Origin: Lacinutrix himadriensis
GTDB taxonomy: Bacteria; Bacteroidota; Bacteroidia; Flavobacteriales; Flavobacteriaceae
Reading direction: 5' to 3'
DNA length: 64,000 nucleotides
Assembly (NCBI RefSeq): GCF_001418105.1
Contig: NZ_LIQI01000027.1
Location: 372,001 to 436,000, forward strand
Numbering within the stretch: the first letter of the stretch is position 1; every line of letters starts with the position of its first letter. Positions 1 to 9,146 of this stretch are shown here, in pieces. The position numbers were made by a program, and so were the translations under genes. The notes beneath the pieces were generated by a model. That model made no database searches. It was not told the DNA's origin and saw only the letters and a program-made list of their open reading frames with translations.

Positions 1-731
1 AATTTGTAACCACTATTGGTGCTGCTTCTGCTATTATTATTTTGGTTTTTAAAGATACTATTCTTGGTTTTGTAGCGAGTATTCAAGTATCTATTAACGA
101 TATGGTACGTATTGGAGATTGGATTACCTTCGAGAAATATGGAGCAGATGGTGATGTGATAGAAATTAATCTTTCTACAGTAAAAGTGCAGAATTTTGAT
201 ATGACCATTACCACAATTCCAACCTATGCACTTATTTCTGATTCGTTTAAAAACTGGCGAGGAATGAGTGACTCTGGAGGAAGACGAATTAAAAGATCGA
301 TTCTTTTAAAAGCAACCAGTGTGCATTACTTAACGGATGAAGATGTTGAAAAATTGCAAAAAATCGGACTTATCACAGATTATCTGAAGGACAGAAAAAA
401 GGATATTGATACCTATAATGGAGATCACAATATCGATAAATCGGTATTAATTAATGGTCGTAACCTTACGAATTTGGGTGTTTTTAGAAAATATATACAA
501 TCGTATATTGAAAGTCATTCGGCTATCAATAAAGATATGACTATCATGACGCGACAATTAGCACCAACTTCGCAAGGTCTTCCTCTTGAAATTTATGCGT
601 TTAGTAGCGATAAACGTTGGGCAAACTACGAATATATCATGTCTGATATCTTTGATCATAGTTTATCTGCTGTTCCTTATTTCGATTTAGAGTTATTCGA
701 ATTAAGCTCCGCAATTGGAACCCTTAAATAA
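1..731 (+). CDS. MscS-family mechanosensitive ion channel, 5' truncated by window edge
   Basis: The reading frame is open from base 3 to the stop at 729-731, so only the C-terminal ~243 residues are present. The visible part begins with a hydrophobic stretch (TTIGAASAIIILVFKDTILG) followed by the typical MscS pore-exit/beta-domain sequence (VRIGDWITFEKYGADGDVIEINLSTVKVQ), which lines the lateral portals in the family. The long C-terminal part resembles the YbdG/YnaI-type miniconductance channels rather than MscS itself. The protein would act in the inner membrane as a tension-gated osmotic valve. The first in-frame ATG/TTG inside the window is not the true start. Confidence 0.85.
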   Translation, partial: FVTTIGAASAIIILVFKDTILGFVASIQVSINDMVRIGDWITFEKYGADGDVIEINLSTVKVQNFDMTITTIPTYALISDSFKNWRGMSDSGGRRIKRSILLKATSVHYLTDEDVEKLQKIGLITDYLKDRKKDIDTYNGDHNIDKSVLINGRNLTNLGVFRKYIQSYIESHSAINKDMTIMTRQLAPTSQGLPLEIYAFSSDKRWANYEYIMSDIFDHSLSAVPYFDLELFELSSAIGTLK

Positions 732-794
732 AAGTACCACTACTCCTCTATTCTTTAAAAGAATACCTTGAAGGTATCTCAAAATAATCCAACT

Positions 795-829
795 AAAAAA
801 GCTCCTTATTTTATATAAGGAGCTTTTTT
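795..829. terminator. Bidirectional rho-independent terminator
   Basis: AAAAAAGCTCCTTA-loop-TAAGGAGCTTTTTT forms a strong stem with A-tract on the left and T-tract on the right. It sits between the convergent ends of the MscS-type gene and the cold-shock gene, so it can serve both. Confidence 0.85.
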
Positions 830-849
830 AAATATGGTTTAAAATAAAA

Positions 850-1311
850 TTACTTAAGTATTTTTACTTTCACTGCATTCATACCACGTTGTCCTTTTTC
901 AAGTTCAAAAGAAACTCTATTACCTTCTGTTATTTGGTCTATTAAACCACTAACATGGCAAAAGTATTTTTCGTTGTTTTCAGAATCAATAATAAACCCG
1001 AAACCTTTAGAGGTATCAAAAAAGGATACATTACCAGATCTAACTGGATCAAATGCTTCTTTATCTCCTTCTAAAGTTTTAGGAATACTTACTTCTATAT
1101 TGGCAGCTTTTACTTTAACTTTTAAAGCAGGGTCTGGAGGAGTATCTGTTAAATTTCCGTTATGATCTACGTATGCGAATTGAATTCCTTCTGATCCATT
1201 TTCGTCTCTGTCCGCCTTACGAGCTTCCATCTTCTTACGCTTATCTTCACGTTTCTTTAAACGTTTCTTTTCCTTCTCGCTTTTGTTAAATGTTTGTTGT
1301 GATTTTGCCAT
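850..1311 (-). CDS. Cold-shock-domain protein with basic N-terminal extension
   Basis: 153 aa. Residues 91-153 form a cold-shock domain with both RNA-binding motifs visible (KGFGFI at 102-107 and YFCHVS at 116-121). Residues 1-40 are an extremely Lys/Arg/Glu-rich segment, probably a charged helix or disordered tail, and 41-90 is a linker. This is longer than the ~65-70 aa CspA proteins; the extended form is familiar in Flavobacteria. Expected role is binding of single-stranded RNA/DNA in the cytoplasm, as a chaperone for mRNA structure. It is a single-gene unit that ends on the bidirectional terminator at 795-829. Confidence 0.85.
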   Translation of the reverse strand: MAKSQQTFNKSEKEKKRLKKREDKRKKMEARKADRDENGSEGIQFAYVDHNGNLTDTPPDPALKVKVKAANIEVSIPKTLEGDKEAFDPVRSGNVSFFDTSKGFGFIIDSENNEKYFCHVSGLIDQITEGNRVSFELEKGQRGMNAVKVKILK

Positions 1312-1422
1312 TAATTTACCTAAAATATTTTTTTTACTAGTTATTAAGTCCCAAAGATATTGATTTCCTTACTTGTAAGCAAAAATAACGGCTTACTTTT
1401 ATTGATGTTTATGTAATTATTT

Positions 1423-2361
1423 TTAAAAAGGTAGTTTTTGCAAATCTACATTTCCACCAGAAAGGACTATCCCAACCGATTTATTTTTAAAGTTTTTTTT
1501 ATTCTTTAAAACTACCGCTAAAGCCACAGCACTAGAAGGTTCTACCACTATTTTTAGCCGTTGATAAATGAGCTGCATGGCTTCCAAAATATCCTGTTCT
1601 TCCACACAAATAATCTGATCTACATGTTTCTGTAAAATTGGAAAATTTATATTTCCTAAATTTGTTCTTAAACCATCTGCAATCGTATTTGTGCTACTAT
1701 TGGTTTCTATTTTTCCACTTTTTAAAGAGCGATACGCATCATTTACTACAGTAGGTTCTCCTCCAATTGCAATGCAATTCTTTCCAAAATGATGTGTAGC
1801 TAAAGCAGTTCCTGCAAGTAATCCTCCTCCTCCAACTGGCGCAATTACCATTTCTAAATTAGGATGTTCTTCTAATAATTCTAAACATGCAGTCGCATTT
1901 CCATGAATCACATCGATATCATTAGAAGGATGCACAAAAGTAGCTCCTGTTTCTTTAGCGATTTTAGCAGAAGTACTTTCTCGTGCTTCTATAGTTGCTT
2001 CACATATTGTAATTTGTCCGTGATAACTTATAACTGCATCTTTTTTTACTTGTGGCGCATTTTCAGGCATCACTATATATGCAGGAATACCTAAACTTTT
2101 TGCCGCTAAAGATAATGCTTGGGCAAAGTTTCCGGAAGAATGGGTTACCACACCTTTACTTCTTTGTGCTTCGGTTAACTGCAGAATAGCATTGGTTGCA
2201 CCACGCATTTTAAATGCTCCCATTTTCTGAAAGTTTTCACATTTGAAAAATAATTCTGCACCAGATATAGCATTAATTCCTTCCGAAGTAAACACAGGAG
2301 TTTTATGTATATATGGTGAAATACGCTGGTAACTGCCTAAAATGGCTTCTCTGTGTTGCAT
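1423..2361 (-). CDS. PLP-dependent threonine/serine dehydratase or serine racemase (fold type II)
   Basis: 312 aa. The PLP lysine is seen in AFKMRGA (K51), the substrate loop in SSGNFAQA (75-82), and the phosphate-binding glycine loop in VGGGGLLAG. The protein ends shortly after the catalytic domain (LSGGNVDL) and has no C-terminal ACT regulatory domain, unlike biosynthetic IlvA. This points to a catabolic threonine ammonia-lyase or serine racemase type enzyme; sequence alone does not separate the two. Cytosolic. It is monocistronic, with 1312-1422 lying between it and the cold-shock gene. Confidence 0.8.
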   Translation of the reverse strand: MQHREAILGSYQRISPYIHKTPVFTSEGINAISGAELFFKCENFQKMGAFKMRGATNAILQLTEAQRSKGVVTHSSGNFAQALSLAAKSLGIPAYIVMPENAPQVKKDAVISYHGQITICEATIEARESTSAKIAKETGATFVHPSNDIDVIHGNATACLELLEEHPNLEMVIAPVGGGGLLAGTALATHHFGKNCIAIGGEPTVVNDAYRSLKSGKIETNSSTNTIADGLRTNLGNINFPILQKHVDQIICVEEQDILEAMQLIYQRLKIVVEPSSAVALAVVLKNKKNFKNKSVGIVLSGGNVDLQKLPF

Positions 2362-2565
2362 GAAAAATGATGAATAATGTGAAATTCAATAAGTACGAAA
2401 TATAGCTACAATAAATTATTCGATGAAATTATTAGGACATAAATATGTGTAGGATGCAACTTCTTATATGGTATGATATTGTTTATAACTCCATAGAATT
2501 GTTGCCGATTTTCATTTTATATGGCAGTTTAATTTATGTATTTTGTGAAATCAATATATCACAAT

Positions 2566-3294
2566 ATGGGCTGGAAACTTTCTACAATATTTATTAATTC
2601 GAATAAGGAAATAAACGATGTCGAATTATTTAATAGTTTAGGATTTCAAGATATAACACCAATAGAACCCAAGGCTTTTGAAGAGATTTTAAATCCAGAG
2701 GATGGCGAATTATACATTGGCCATTACAAAGACAGTACTATTCTTTGTATCCCAACACTTCCATATCTGTTTTTAGAAGCATCTCTATCTAATGAAGAAT
2801 CTATTTTAATGAATACGTTTCCTAATACAGATATTTCAAGTTTGGTACTACAAAGTGTGGTTAATTTTTGGGGATTTACATTAATTAAAGACGGAACTAA
2901 AGTTAGAGCAAAAGGAGGATCTTCAGAGGAAGGCTTACTTGTAGACTTTGGAACTCCTTTAAAAGAAGAATTAGAATTACTTAAAAATTCTAAAATTAAT
3001 GCAGACGGAGAACGAGTTTATCATTTGGATGCGTATCCAGATGAAGAATTTACAGAAGATGAATTGGGAGAAGAATATGTCTTTAAAGTTTGTGAACGTT
3101 ATATCGGTGCAACCTTAGATCATGCAGATGATTTACTTTTCGAAACAAAATTTAGAGGCTACAGTTATAAAGACACCCACGAAGATAGTAAGCAATCAGA
3201 AAAAATAGAAAAGAAAACGAAATGGATTAAATTCATAATCTATATTGCTATATTCTTTATTCTTAGATTTGCTGTAAAACACCTATTAGAATAA
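2566..3294 (+). CDS. Uncharacterized protein with C-terminal membrane anchor
   Basis: 242 aa from the ATG at 2566 (MGWKLSTIFIN...); an upstream ATG at 2536 would add ten residues, but the MGWK start looks more natural. The body is an acidic soluble domain with no motif I recognise as catalytic. The last ~20 residues (WIKFIIYIAIFFILRFAVKHLLE) form one transmembrane helix preceded by a Lys-rich stretch, so the soluble domain probably faces the cytoplasm as a tail-anchored protein. Followed 30 bp later by a small membrane protein gene, possibly co-transcribed. Confidence 0.65.
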   Translation: MGWKLSTIFINSNKEINDVELFNSLGFQDITPIEPKAFEEILNPEDGELYIGHYKDSTILCIPTLPYLFLEASLSNEESILMNTFPNTDISSLVLQSVVNFWGFTLIKDGTKVRAKGGSSEEGLLVDFGTPLKEELELLKNSKINADGERVYHLDAYPDEEFTEDELGEEYVFKVCERYIGATLDHADDLLFETKFRGYSYKDTHEDSKQSEKIEKKTKWIKFIIYIAIFFILRFAVKHLLE

Positions 3295-3324
3295 AATAAA
3301 TACTTTAATAACTTTAATACGAAT

Positions 3325-3588
3325 TTGAATAAAGGAGCCGTACAAACTTTAATGTTTTACTTAATTAGCATCCTAATCTACCTAGTAATGTCGATTTGTA
3401 CAGCTAATGAAGACATTTTCTTTTATAGGTGGAAATTAGTTTTTTGGTTTGTTCTTTTTACTTTAGCAGCATTAGTCATGTTTATTAATTGTGTGTGTAT
3501 TTTATTAATTAAAAATAAAAAATGGCATGAAGGCTCTTTTTTTGTTTCTTCTTTTTTAGTACTATTTTATTGGCTAATTATTAGTTAA
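3325..3588 (+). CDS. Small multi-pass membrane protein
   Basis: 87 aa from a TTG at 3325 (MNKGAVQTLMFYL...), or 78 aa from the ATG at 3352. Three hydrophobic helices are visible: residues ~8-25, ~36-58 and ~70-86. No family recognised. It lies 30 bp after the tail-anchored protein gene and 71 bp before topB on the same strand. Confidence 0.5.
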   Translation: MNKGAVQTLMFYLISILIYLVMSICTANEDIFFYRWKLVFWFVLFTLAALVMFINCVCILLIKNKKWHEGSFFVSSFLVLFYWLIIS

Positions 3589-3659
3589 TAACTCACAACA
3601 ACTTCGCTTTAATGAGACGATGGAATTTCATATTTTGCAATCTATAATTTTACAAGTAA

Positions 3660-5954
3660 ATGAAAGTCTGTATTGCCGAAAAACCATCTGTAGCTAGAGA
3701 AATTGCTTCTGTTTTAGGAGCCAACACAAAACGTGATGGTTACTATGAAGGCAATGGCTATGCAGTAACCTACACTTTTGGACATCTTTGCACATTAAAA
3801 GAACCTAATGATTATAAACCGTATTGGAAAAGTTGGGATTTAAACAATTTACCCATGCTTCCAGAGCGTTTTGAAACAAAGGTTTCTAAAGATGCTGGTA
3901 TAAAAAAGCAGTTTAAAATTGTAAAGAGTTTATTTGATAAAGCAGATGTGGTTATAAACTGTGGCGATGCAGGACAAGAAGGAGAACTTATACAACGTTG
4001 GGTTTTAAACCAAGCGGGTTATAAAGGTAAAGTAGAAAGACTTTGGATTTCCTCCTTAACCACTGAAGCGATAAAAGAAGGTTTTAACAACCTGAAACCA
4101 TCTGAAGATTACGATAATTTATACTACGCCGGATTTTCGCGTGCTATTGGCGATTGGCTTTTAGGAATGAATGCCACCCGTTTGTACACCGTAAAACATG
4201 GTGGTTATAAGCAAGTGCTTTCTGTTGGAAGAGTGCAAACACCTACCCTTGCTATGTTGGTGAATCGTTTTAAAGAAATTGAAAACTTTAAACCACAACC
4301 CTACTGGGAATTGCAAACCATGTATCGCGATACGTTGTTTAGTTATGAAGAAGGTCGTTTTCTTAAAGTGGAAGACGGAGAAAAACTAGCGTCGATTGTT
4401 AAGGAACATGATTTTGAAATTGTTTCTACAACGAAAAAAGCAGGGAATGAATATGCGCCAAAACTATTCGATTTAACTGGTTTACAGGTATATTGTAATA
4501 CGAAATTCGGATTTAGTGCAGACGAGACTTTAAAGATTGTTCAGAAACTATACGAACAAAAAGTAGTTACCTACCCAAGAGTAGATACTACCTTTTTACC
4601 AAATGATGTGTACCCAAAAGTGCCAGGAATATTAAAGCATTTAACAAAATATGCTGCTTTAACAGAACCGCTTCATGGTAAGAAATTAAAGAAAACGAAA
4701 AAGGTTTTTGACGATAGTAAAGTTACCGATCACCACGCTATTATTCCTACCGGACAACAAATGAACTTGCAATACAATCAGCAACAGGTGTATGATATTA
4801 TTGTGCGTCGTTTTATCGCTGTGTTTTATCCGGATTGTAAAGTGTCGAATACCACAGTAATTGGTAAAGCGGAAAAAGTAAAATTTAAAACCACAGGAAA
4901 AGAAATTCTAGAAAAAGGATGGCGAATTGTTTTTGAAACGCCGAATGCATCTTCTAAAGAATCAGGAATGCTACCTACTTTTGTGAAAGGTGAAAAAGGG
5001 CCACATGAGCCTTCGTTTTTAGAAAAACAAACCAAACCACCAAACCAATATACAGAAGCTTCCCTCCTGCGTGCTATGGAAACCGCAGGAAAACAAGTCG
5101 ATGACGATGAGTTACGTGAGATTATGAAAGAGAATGGTATTGGTCGTCCTTCTACACGTGCAAATATTATTGAAACGCTATTTAGAAGGAAATATATAAA
5201 ACGAAATAAAAAACAAGTGATTCCTACAATAACTGGGATTCAGCTGATTGATACCATTCAAAATGAAATGCTGAAATCTGCCGAGCTTACTGGGAAATGG
5301 GAAAAACAGTTAAAAGATATTGAAAAAGGAACCTATAGTGCTGGAAGTTTTATCAAACAGATGAAACAAATGGTAGATCGTTTGGTGTACGAAGTGAGAA
5401 GTGAAACGAAGAAAGCCAATATCTCTTCCGTGAATAATAAACCTGCAGGCGCTGTAGCGAAGAAAAAAGCGGTAAAAAAGGCAACTGGATTAACTTCTGA
5501 GAAATGCCCGAAATGTAAAACCGGTAGTATTATTAAAGGGAAATCGGCGTATGGCTGTTCGGAGTTTAAGAAGACTTGCGACTTTGTAATTCCGTTTAAG
5601 TTTGAAGGTAAAACGATTTCCGAAAAACAATATGCTCGCTTATTTCAAAAAGGATCGACAGTAAATTTAAAAGGTTTTAAAACCGATAGCGGAACCGTAG
5701 AAGGTTTAGTCCGTTTTAATGAAAGTTTCCAATTGGTATTAGAACCAAAAAAGGCTGCTAAAGCTGCAATTCCGGATACACTTACTTGTCCGAAATGTAA
5801 ACAAGGAACCGTAATAAAAGGAAAATCTGCCTATGGTTGTTCTGCATACAAAACCGGTTGTAATTTTGTTTTTACTTTTGATGATTTGCGGAAGAAAGCT
5901 GGGAATGAAACCCTTACAAAAGAACTGGTTTTTAAAATATTGAGCAGTAACTAG
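3660..5954 (+). CDS. topB: DNA topoisomerase III (type IA)
   Basis: 764 aa. The N-terminal TOPRIM domain starts at once (MKVCIAEKPSVAREIA, with the later DxD-type acidic patch in NCGDAGQEGEL). The active-site tyrosine is Y305 in TYPRVDTTFLP, and GIGRPSTRANIIETL marks the conserved C-terminal core motif. Two C-terminal Cys-rich repeats follow (CPKCKTGSIIKGKSAYGCS and CPKCKQGTVIKGKSAYGCS), each spaced by an insert like those of other TopB proteins. The enzyme relaxes and decatenates single-stranded regions, working with a RecQ-type helicase. Long Lys/Ala linker at ~590-615. Confidence 0.95.
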   Translation: MKVCIAEKPSVAREIASVLGANTKRDGYYEGNGYAVTYTFGHLCTLKEPNDYKPYWKSWDLNNLPMLPERFETKVSKDAGIKKQFKIVKSLFDKADVVINCGDAGQEGELIQRWVLNQAGYKGKVERLWISSLTTEAIKEGFNNLKPSEDYDNLYYAGFSRAIGDWLLGMNATRLYTVKHGGYKQVLSVGRVQTPTLAMLVNRFKEIENFKPQPYWELQTMYRDTLFSYEEGRFLKVEDGEKLASIVKEHDFEIVSTTKKAGNEYAPKLFDLTGLQVYCNTKFGFSADETLKIVQKLYEQKVVTYPRVDTTFLPNDVYPKVPGILKHLTKYAALTEPLHGKKLKKTKKVFDDSKVTDHHAIIPTGQQMNLQYNQQQVYDIIVRRFIAVFYPDCKVSNTTVIGKAEKVKFKTTGKEILEKGWRIVFETPNASSKESGMLPTFVKGEKGPHEPSFLEKQTKPPNQYTEASLLRAMETAGKQVDDDELREIMKENGIGRPSTRANIIETLFRRKYIKRNKKQVIPTITGIQLIDTIQNEMLKSAELTGKWEKQLKDIEKGTYSAGSFIKQMKQMVDRLVYEVRSETKKANISSVNNKPAGAVAKKKAVKKATGLTSEKCPKCKTGSIIKGKSAYGCSEFKKTCDFVIPFKFEGKTISEKQYARLFQKGSTVNLKGFKTDSGTVEGLVRFNESFQLVLEPKKAAKAAIPDTLTCPKCKQGTVIKGKSAYGCSAYKTGCNFVFTFDDLRKKAGNETLTKELVFKILSSN

Positions 5955-5969
5955 AAACTATTTGTCGTA

Positions 5970-6175
5970 CGAAGCCTTTCAACTGCGCTCCAAACAGGCT
6001 TCATTGAAGCATCTTACACCCTACATAATCAAGCTACCTGTCATGCTGAGCGCAGTCGAAGTATCTTATATTTTTAAAAATCAAACTGTCATGCTACCCC
6101 TTTCGACTACACTCCAGACAAGCTTCGTTCAAGCATCTTATATCCTTCAAATAAAACAGTCTTATTTACATTAAA
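5970..6175. repeat. Cluster of degenerate dispersed intergenic repeats
   Basis: The gap after topB holds at least three related, partly inverted copies of a motif of the form (T)GTCATGCTgAgCGcAGTCGAAGtATCTTA: ctgtcatgctgagcgcagtcgaagtatctta near 6036-6066, a decayed copy with ctttcgactacactccagac near 6099-6120, and another with caactgcgctccaaacaggcttc near 5979-6002. Small reading frames across it are low-complexity by-products. The same element is common in Bacteroidota intergenic DNA. A remnant in the other orientation is at about 10118-10143. Confidence 0.6.
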
Positions 6176-6187
6176 ATTCAAACAAAA

Positions 6188-6213
6188 AAAAACCAACTAA
6201 ACAGTTGGTTTTT
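6188..6213. terminator. Bidirectional rho-independent terminator
   Basis: AACCAACT-AAAC-AGTTGGTT stem (6191-6210) flanked by an A-run on the left and a T-run on the right. It lies between topB and the convergent helicase gene. Confidence 0.8.
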
Positions 6214-6266
6214 AATCTTTTAATACATTTCATTTAAATAATTAAATCAAATGTTTTATTTTATGT

Positions 6267-7823
6267 TTATTCTGGTTTTCTCCCGTGAATTTCTTCAAAA
6301 ACAGTATCAAAATTATCACGTAAATACGCACGAAGCTTTAATCTGTAGTCGTTCTTTAACCAATCTACAAAGTTGTAGGTACTCTTACTAATACACTTGG
6401 TATATCTACCAATTCTGTAATCGATATCATCACCTAACATTTTTGCAAGACCTAATGCGTCATAAACATCTTCGGAGTTTTCAATACAAATTTTTGCATG
6501 ATGAATAATAGAACGTTCTAATACTACTTTAGAAGATTCTCCATTAGTTACAGATGCGATATATGTTTTCTTGATATCGAAATACACATCTTTAGAATTA
6601 GAAAATTCTGCACGAAGTTCTTCTGGCATTTCATATCTGAAAGCTTCCTCTAGCTCTTCATCATTGACAAGACCATCTAAATAGAAATTAGGTGTTCTAA
6701 ATATACGTTGCCAATCTAAATCTGCTCCCCAAGGTCCGAAACGGTGTAAATTATTCCCTAAATCAATGACTTGAAAAGTAGATTTATTCTTTAAAATACG
6801 AGACCCTCTACCAATCATTTGGTAGTATAGTGTTAACGATTTTGTCGCTCTATTTAAAATAATAGCTTCTACTGTTGGTTCATCAAAACCAGTAGTTAAG
6901 ATACTTACAGAAGTTAATACCGCATCCGGAGTTTCATGAAACCACTTTAAAATGGCTTTACGCTCTTTTTTAGTATTGGTATTATCTAAGTGAGCAACTG
7001 GGTAGCCTGCTCTTTTAAAGGTATCATACACGTGTAACGATGTATTAATACCATTATTAAAGATTAGTGTTTTCTTTCCTTTACATCTTTCTTCATAAGC
7101 TTGAATAAGCTTAGAAAGCATGTCGGTATTGGTATATAAATCTTCCGAAGATTTTACCGTATAATCTCCATTAGCACCAACAATTAAAGAAGTTAATCCT
7201 ACATTATAAGAATATACTTCCGCTTGTGCTAAAAATTCATTTTGAATAAGGTGTTCAATAGTTTCACCAACGATAAGCTCATTATAGTTATCGTTCATTG
7301 GAAGCTTAATATTCGAACTTAAAGGTGTTGCAGTAACTCCTAAGATAAAGGACTTTTCAAAAAACTTGAACAGTTTTGTAAAAGAGTTGTAATGTGCTTC
7401 ATCAATAATTACTAATCCGATATCTGAAATATCCAGTTTCCCTTCTTGTAATCTATTATTTAGCGTTTCTACCATTGCTACAAAGCAACCGTATTGTTCT
7501 TGATCGTCTAGATTCGCTTTACTACTTACAATTTTATTTTCTACACCAAAACCAGTAAGCATGCTCGAAGTTTGCTTACACAATTCTATTCTGTGTGTCA
7601 TCACTAAAACTTTCTTTTTGTGATGTTTTAAATATTGTCTAACAATTTCTGAAAAAATAACCGTTTTCCCTCCACCAGTTGGTAATTGGTATAACAAATG
7701 ATAGTCTTCTGGAGCATCCTCAAATGCTTTAAAGATTTTGTTAATAGCACCTCTTTGGTAGCTGTAAAGATCTTTTCCAGCTTTGTTTTCTTCTTGTTCT
7801 GTAGTTGTAATAGCGTTCCCCAT
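6267..7823 (-). CDS. DEAD/DEAH-box superfamily 2 helicase
   Basis: 518 aa. Motif I is QLPTGGGKT, motif II is DEAH, motif III is ATPL, and motif VI is MIGRGSR, in the expected order over residues ~1-360; an in-between helicase C domain carries SVSILTTGFDEP. This is the compact SSL2/Rad25-like or type III restriction Res-subunit-like class, with an extra ~150-residue C-terminal helical region of unknown role. No methyltransferase or restriction partner gene is adjacent, so a housekeeping nucleic-acid role is more likely than defence. Confidence 0.85.
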   Translation of the reverse strand: MGNAITTTEQEENKAGKDLYSYQRGAINKIFKAFEDAPEDYHLLYQLPTGGGKTVIFSEIVRQYLKHHKKKVLVMTHRIELCKQTSSMLTGFGVENKIVSSKANLDDQEQYGCFVAMVETLNNRLQEGKLDISDIGLVIIDEAHYNSFTKLFKFFEKSFILGVTATPLSSNIKLPMNDNYNELIVGETIEHLIQNEFLAQAEVYSYNVGLTSLIVGANGDYTVKSSEDLYTNTDMLSKLIQAYEERCKGKKTLIFNNGINTSLHVYDTFKRAGYPVAHLDNTNTKKERKAILKWFHETPDAVLTSVSILTTGFDEPTVEAIILNRATKSLTLYYQMIGRGSRILKNKSTFQVIDLGNNLHRFGPWGADLDWQRIFRTPNFYLDGLVNDEELEEAFRYEMPEELRAEFSNSKDVYFDIKKTYIASVTNGESSKVVLERSIIHHAKICIENSEDVYDALGLAKMLGDDIDYRIGRYTKCISKSTYNFVDWLKNDYRLKLRAYLRDNFDTVFEEIHGRKPE

Positions 7824-7903
7824 AATTTTTACCGATGTGCAAAAATAACATCTTTTTGTAGTTTATAGAGGGTAATTAGAAAGAAATTTGAAAAATAGTT
7901 AAT

Positions 7904-8596
7904 CTATTCTTTAATTATAATGATAGTAGCTTTTACGCCTTTGGCTAAATTCCATTGATTTCCAGAAATCACTTCACCAAATTCATCGAGTATTTGAAAC
8001 TCTGCAGTGTTTGGAGAAACCTGACCTGTATCTAAAGCAAAAAAGTCGATTTTATTAATTCCTGGAACTAAATTAAATTTAAAACCACTGTAACTAGGAG
8101 TTAATAGTACGGATGCTTTTACAACATCACCATTTATAAATACTCGAATATGATCGCCATCAAAAGCACCATAATCTCTATAAACGATATTTATTTTTCC
8201 GGAAGTAGTTCTATAATCTCCAAAAAACTGAGTAGTTGTATTCCCTCGATATTGCTGTTCCTTTCTTAAATCGGTATATTTTGCATGTTTATTAATTCGA
8301 TCTTCATACAATTCACCAGGATCACCAAATTCTTCTTTATTAAACATCGAGAACTCTTCTTTTGGTAAATCTGTAGGTTGGTTTTGTTTTGGAACCGTTA
8401 AACCGTTTATATTATCTTCTTTAGGAACAATAAATCCTTGGTTATTTATAGGCTTCCCTTCTTCTTTAACTTCTTTCTGTATTTCTCCTTCTTCGCTTTC
8501 TATAACAGGAATAGCAACAGATTTTTGTTCACTATCTATTTGTGCCTGTAGTGTCAAACTGAAAAAACATAAAAAAACTAAAAAGTATAATCGCAT
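7904..8596 (-). CDS. Secreted protein of unknown function
   Basis: 230 aa. Signal peptide MRLYFLVFLCFFSLTLQAQ with probable cleavage after AQA/LQA; no lipobox cysteine. The first ~75 residues after the signal are Glu/Pro/Lys-rich and probably disordered. The C-terminal ~110 residues look like a compact beta domain (YRDYGAFDGDHIRVFINGDVV, GINKIDFFALDTGQ), reminiscent of a domain that occurs in many periplasmic Bacteroidota proteins. Sits 80 bp upstream of, and in the same direction as, the helicase gene. Role unknown. Confidence 0.7.
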   Translation of the reverse strand: MRLYFLVFLCFFSLTLQAQIDSEQKSVAIPVIESEEGEIQKEVKEEGKPINNQGFIVPKEDNINGLTVPKQNQPTDLPKEEFSMFNKEEFGDPGELYEDRINKHAKYTDLRKEQQYRGNTTTQFFGDYRTTSGKINIVYRDYGAFDGDHIRVFINGDVVKASVLLTPSYSGFKFNLVPGINKIDFFALDTGQVSPNTAEFQILDEFGEVISGNQWNLAKGVKATIIIIKE

Positions 8597-8848
8597 AGTA
8601 TATTAGAATAATTCTATTCTCGTTTTTCAAAAATCGTTCCTAAGTTTCAAATTTCCTATTTAAATATACTCTTTTTGATTTATTTAACTACTTCATACGT
8701 TTTTATTAGGCCTTCTACTCGCTTTACATGTTTAAAATGAGCCTTTTATTGTTAAAATATGTTAAATTACTATTATGTATTGCATAGTACTGTAACATTT
8801 TGAAATCTCTGTCGTCTATTAGGTATAACAATCAAAAAAACTATAATC

Positions 8849-8938
8849 ATGAGAACTCTAAACAACAATCAATTATCAGGAACTTTAAACAATACGAAAA
8901 GTCATGCTTGGAACAGCAAAAGACGTTTCAGAAAATAG
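8849..8938 (+). CDS. Microprotein, copy 1 of a tandem family (29 aa)
   Basis: ATG at 8849 gives a 29-residue peptide starting MRTLNNNQLSGTLNNTKSHA and ending WNSKRRFRK, stop TAG at 8936-8938. It is in a different frame from copy 2 but matches it in 27 of 28 aligned residues (Ala/Thr swap), and several third-position differences are synonymous (acT/acG, aaT/aaC, aaC/aaT, agC/agT). That substitution pattern suggests selection on the peptide. It is polar in the first half, strongly basic and aromatic at the C-terminus, with no signal peptide. Function unknown. Confidence 0.6.
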   Translation: MRTLNNNQLSGTLNNTKSHAWNSKRRFRK

Positions 8939-9146
8939 TACTTAAAAACAGCAATTCATCAATCAATCAAACCATCCATCAAAAATCAAATATTATGAGA
9001 ACGCTAAACAACAATCAATTATCAGGAACTTTAAACAACACGAAAAGTCATACTTGGAATAGTAAAAGACGTTTCAGATAAGTTTTCCTTAGAAACAGCA
9101 ATTCATCAATCAATTAATCAATCATCATCAAAAAACCACCAGAACT
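8937..9146 (+). repeat. Repeated microprotein leaders (ATCA-rich)
   Basis: The leaders of copies 2 and 3 share aacagcaattcatcaatcaa (about 8946-8965 and 9092-9111), followed by low-complexity ATCA repeats and an A-rich stretch before the ATG. This low-structure A-rich leader is the sort of 5' context that favours initiation in Bacteroidota, where Shine-Dalgarno pairing is not used. Confidence 0.6.
8995..9081 (+). CDS. Microprotein, copy 2 of a tandem family (28 aa)
   Basis: ATG at 8995, stop TAA at 9079-9081; 28 residues ending THTWNSKRRFR-type sequence (KSHTWNSKRRFR). Nearly identical to copy 1. The unit spacing is 146 bp. Its A/C-rich leader with ATCA repeats (about 8945-8994) is repeated before copy 3. 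A longer in-frame reading frame begins at 8800 but its N-terminal part only shadows copy 1 in another frame and should not be annotated. Confidence 0.6.
   Translation: MRTLNNNQLSGTLNNTKSHTWNSKRRFR

Noticed and set aside
5962-6174. 70-aa reading frame after topB
   Set aside because: It lies wholly inside the repeat nest and its translation is only the repeat read in one frame.
6267-7823. Helicase as part of a restriction or defence system
   Set aside because: No methyltransferase, nuclease or specificity gene is adjacent; both neighbours are ordinary genes.
8800-9081. 93-aa reading frame spanning the microprotein region
   Set aside because: Its N-terminal two-thirds is an out-of-frame reading of copy 1 and the leader; only the last 28 codons are the real copy 2.
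8937-9146. CRISPR-like direct repeats near the microproteins
   Set aside because: Only two or three copies, the repeated parts are mostly coding, and there is no regular spacer length and no cas gene.
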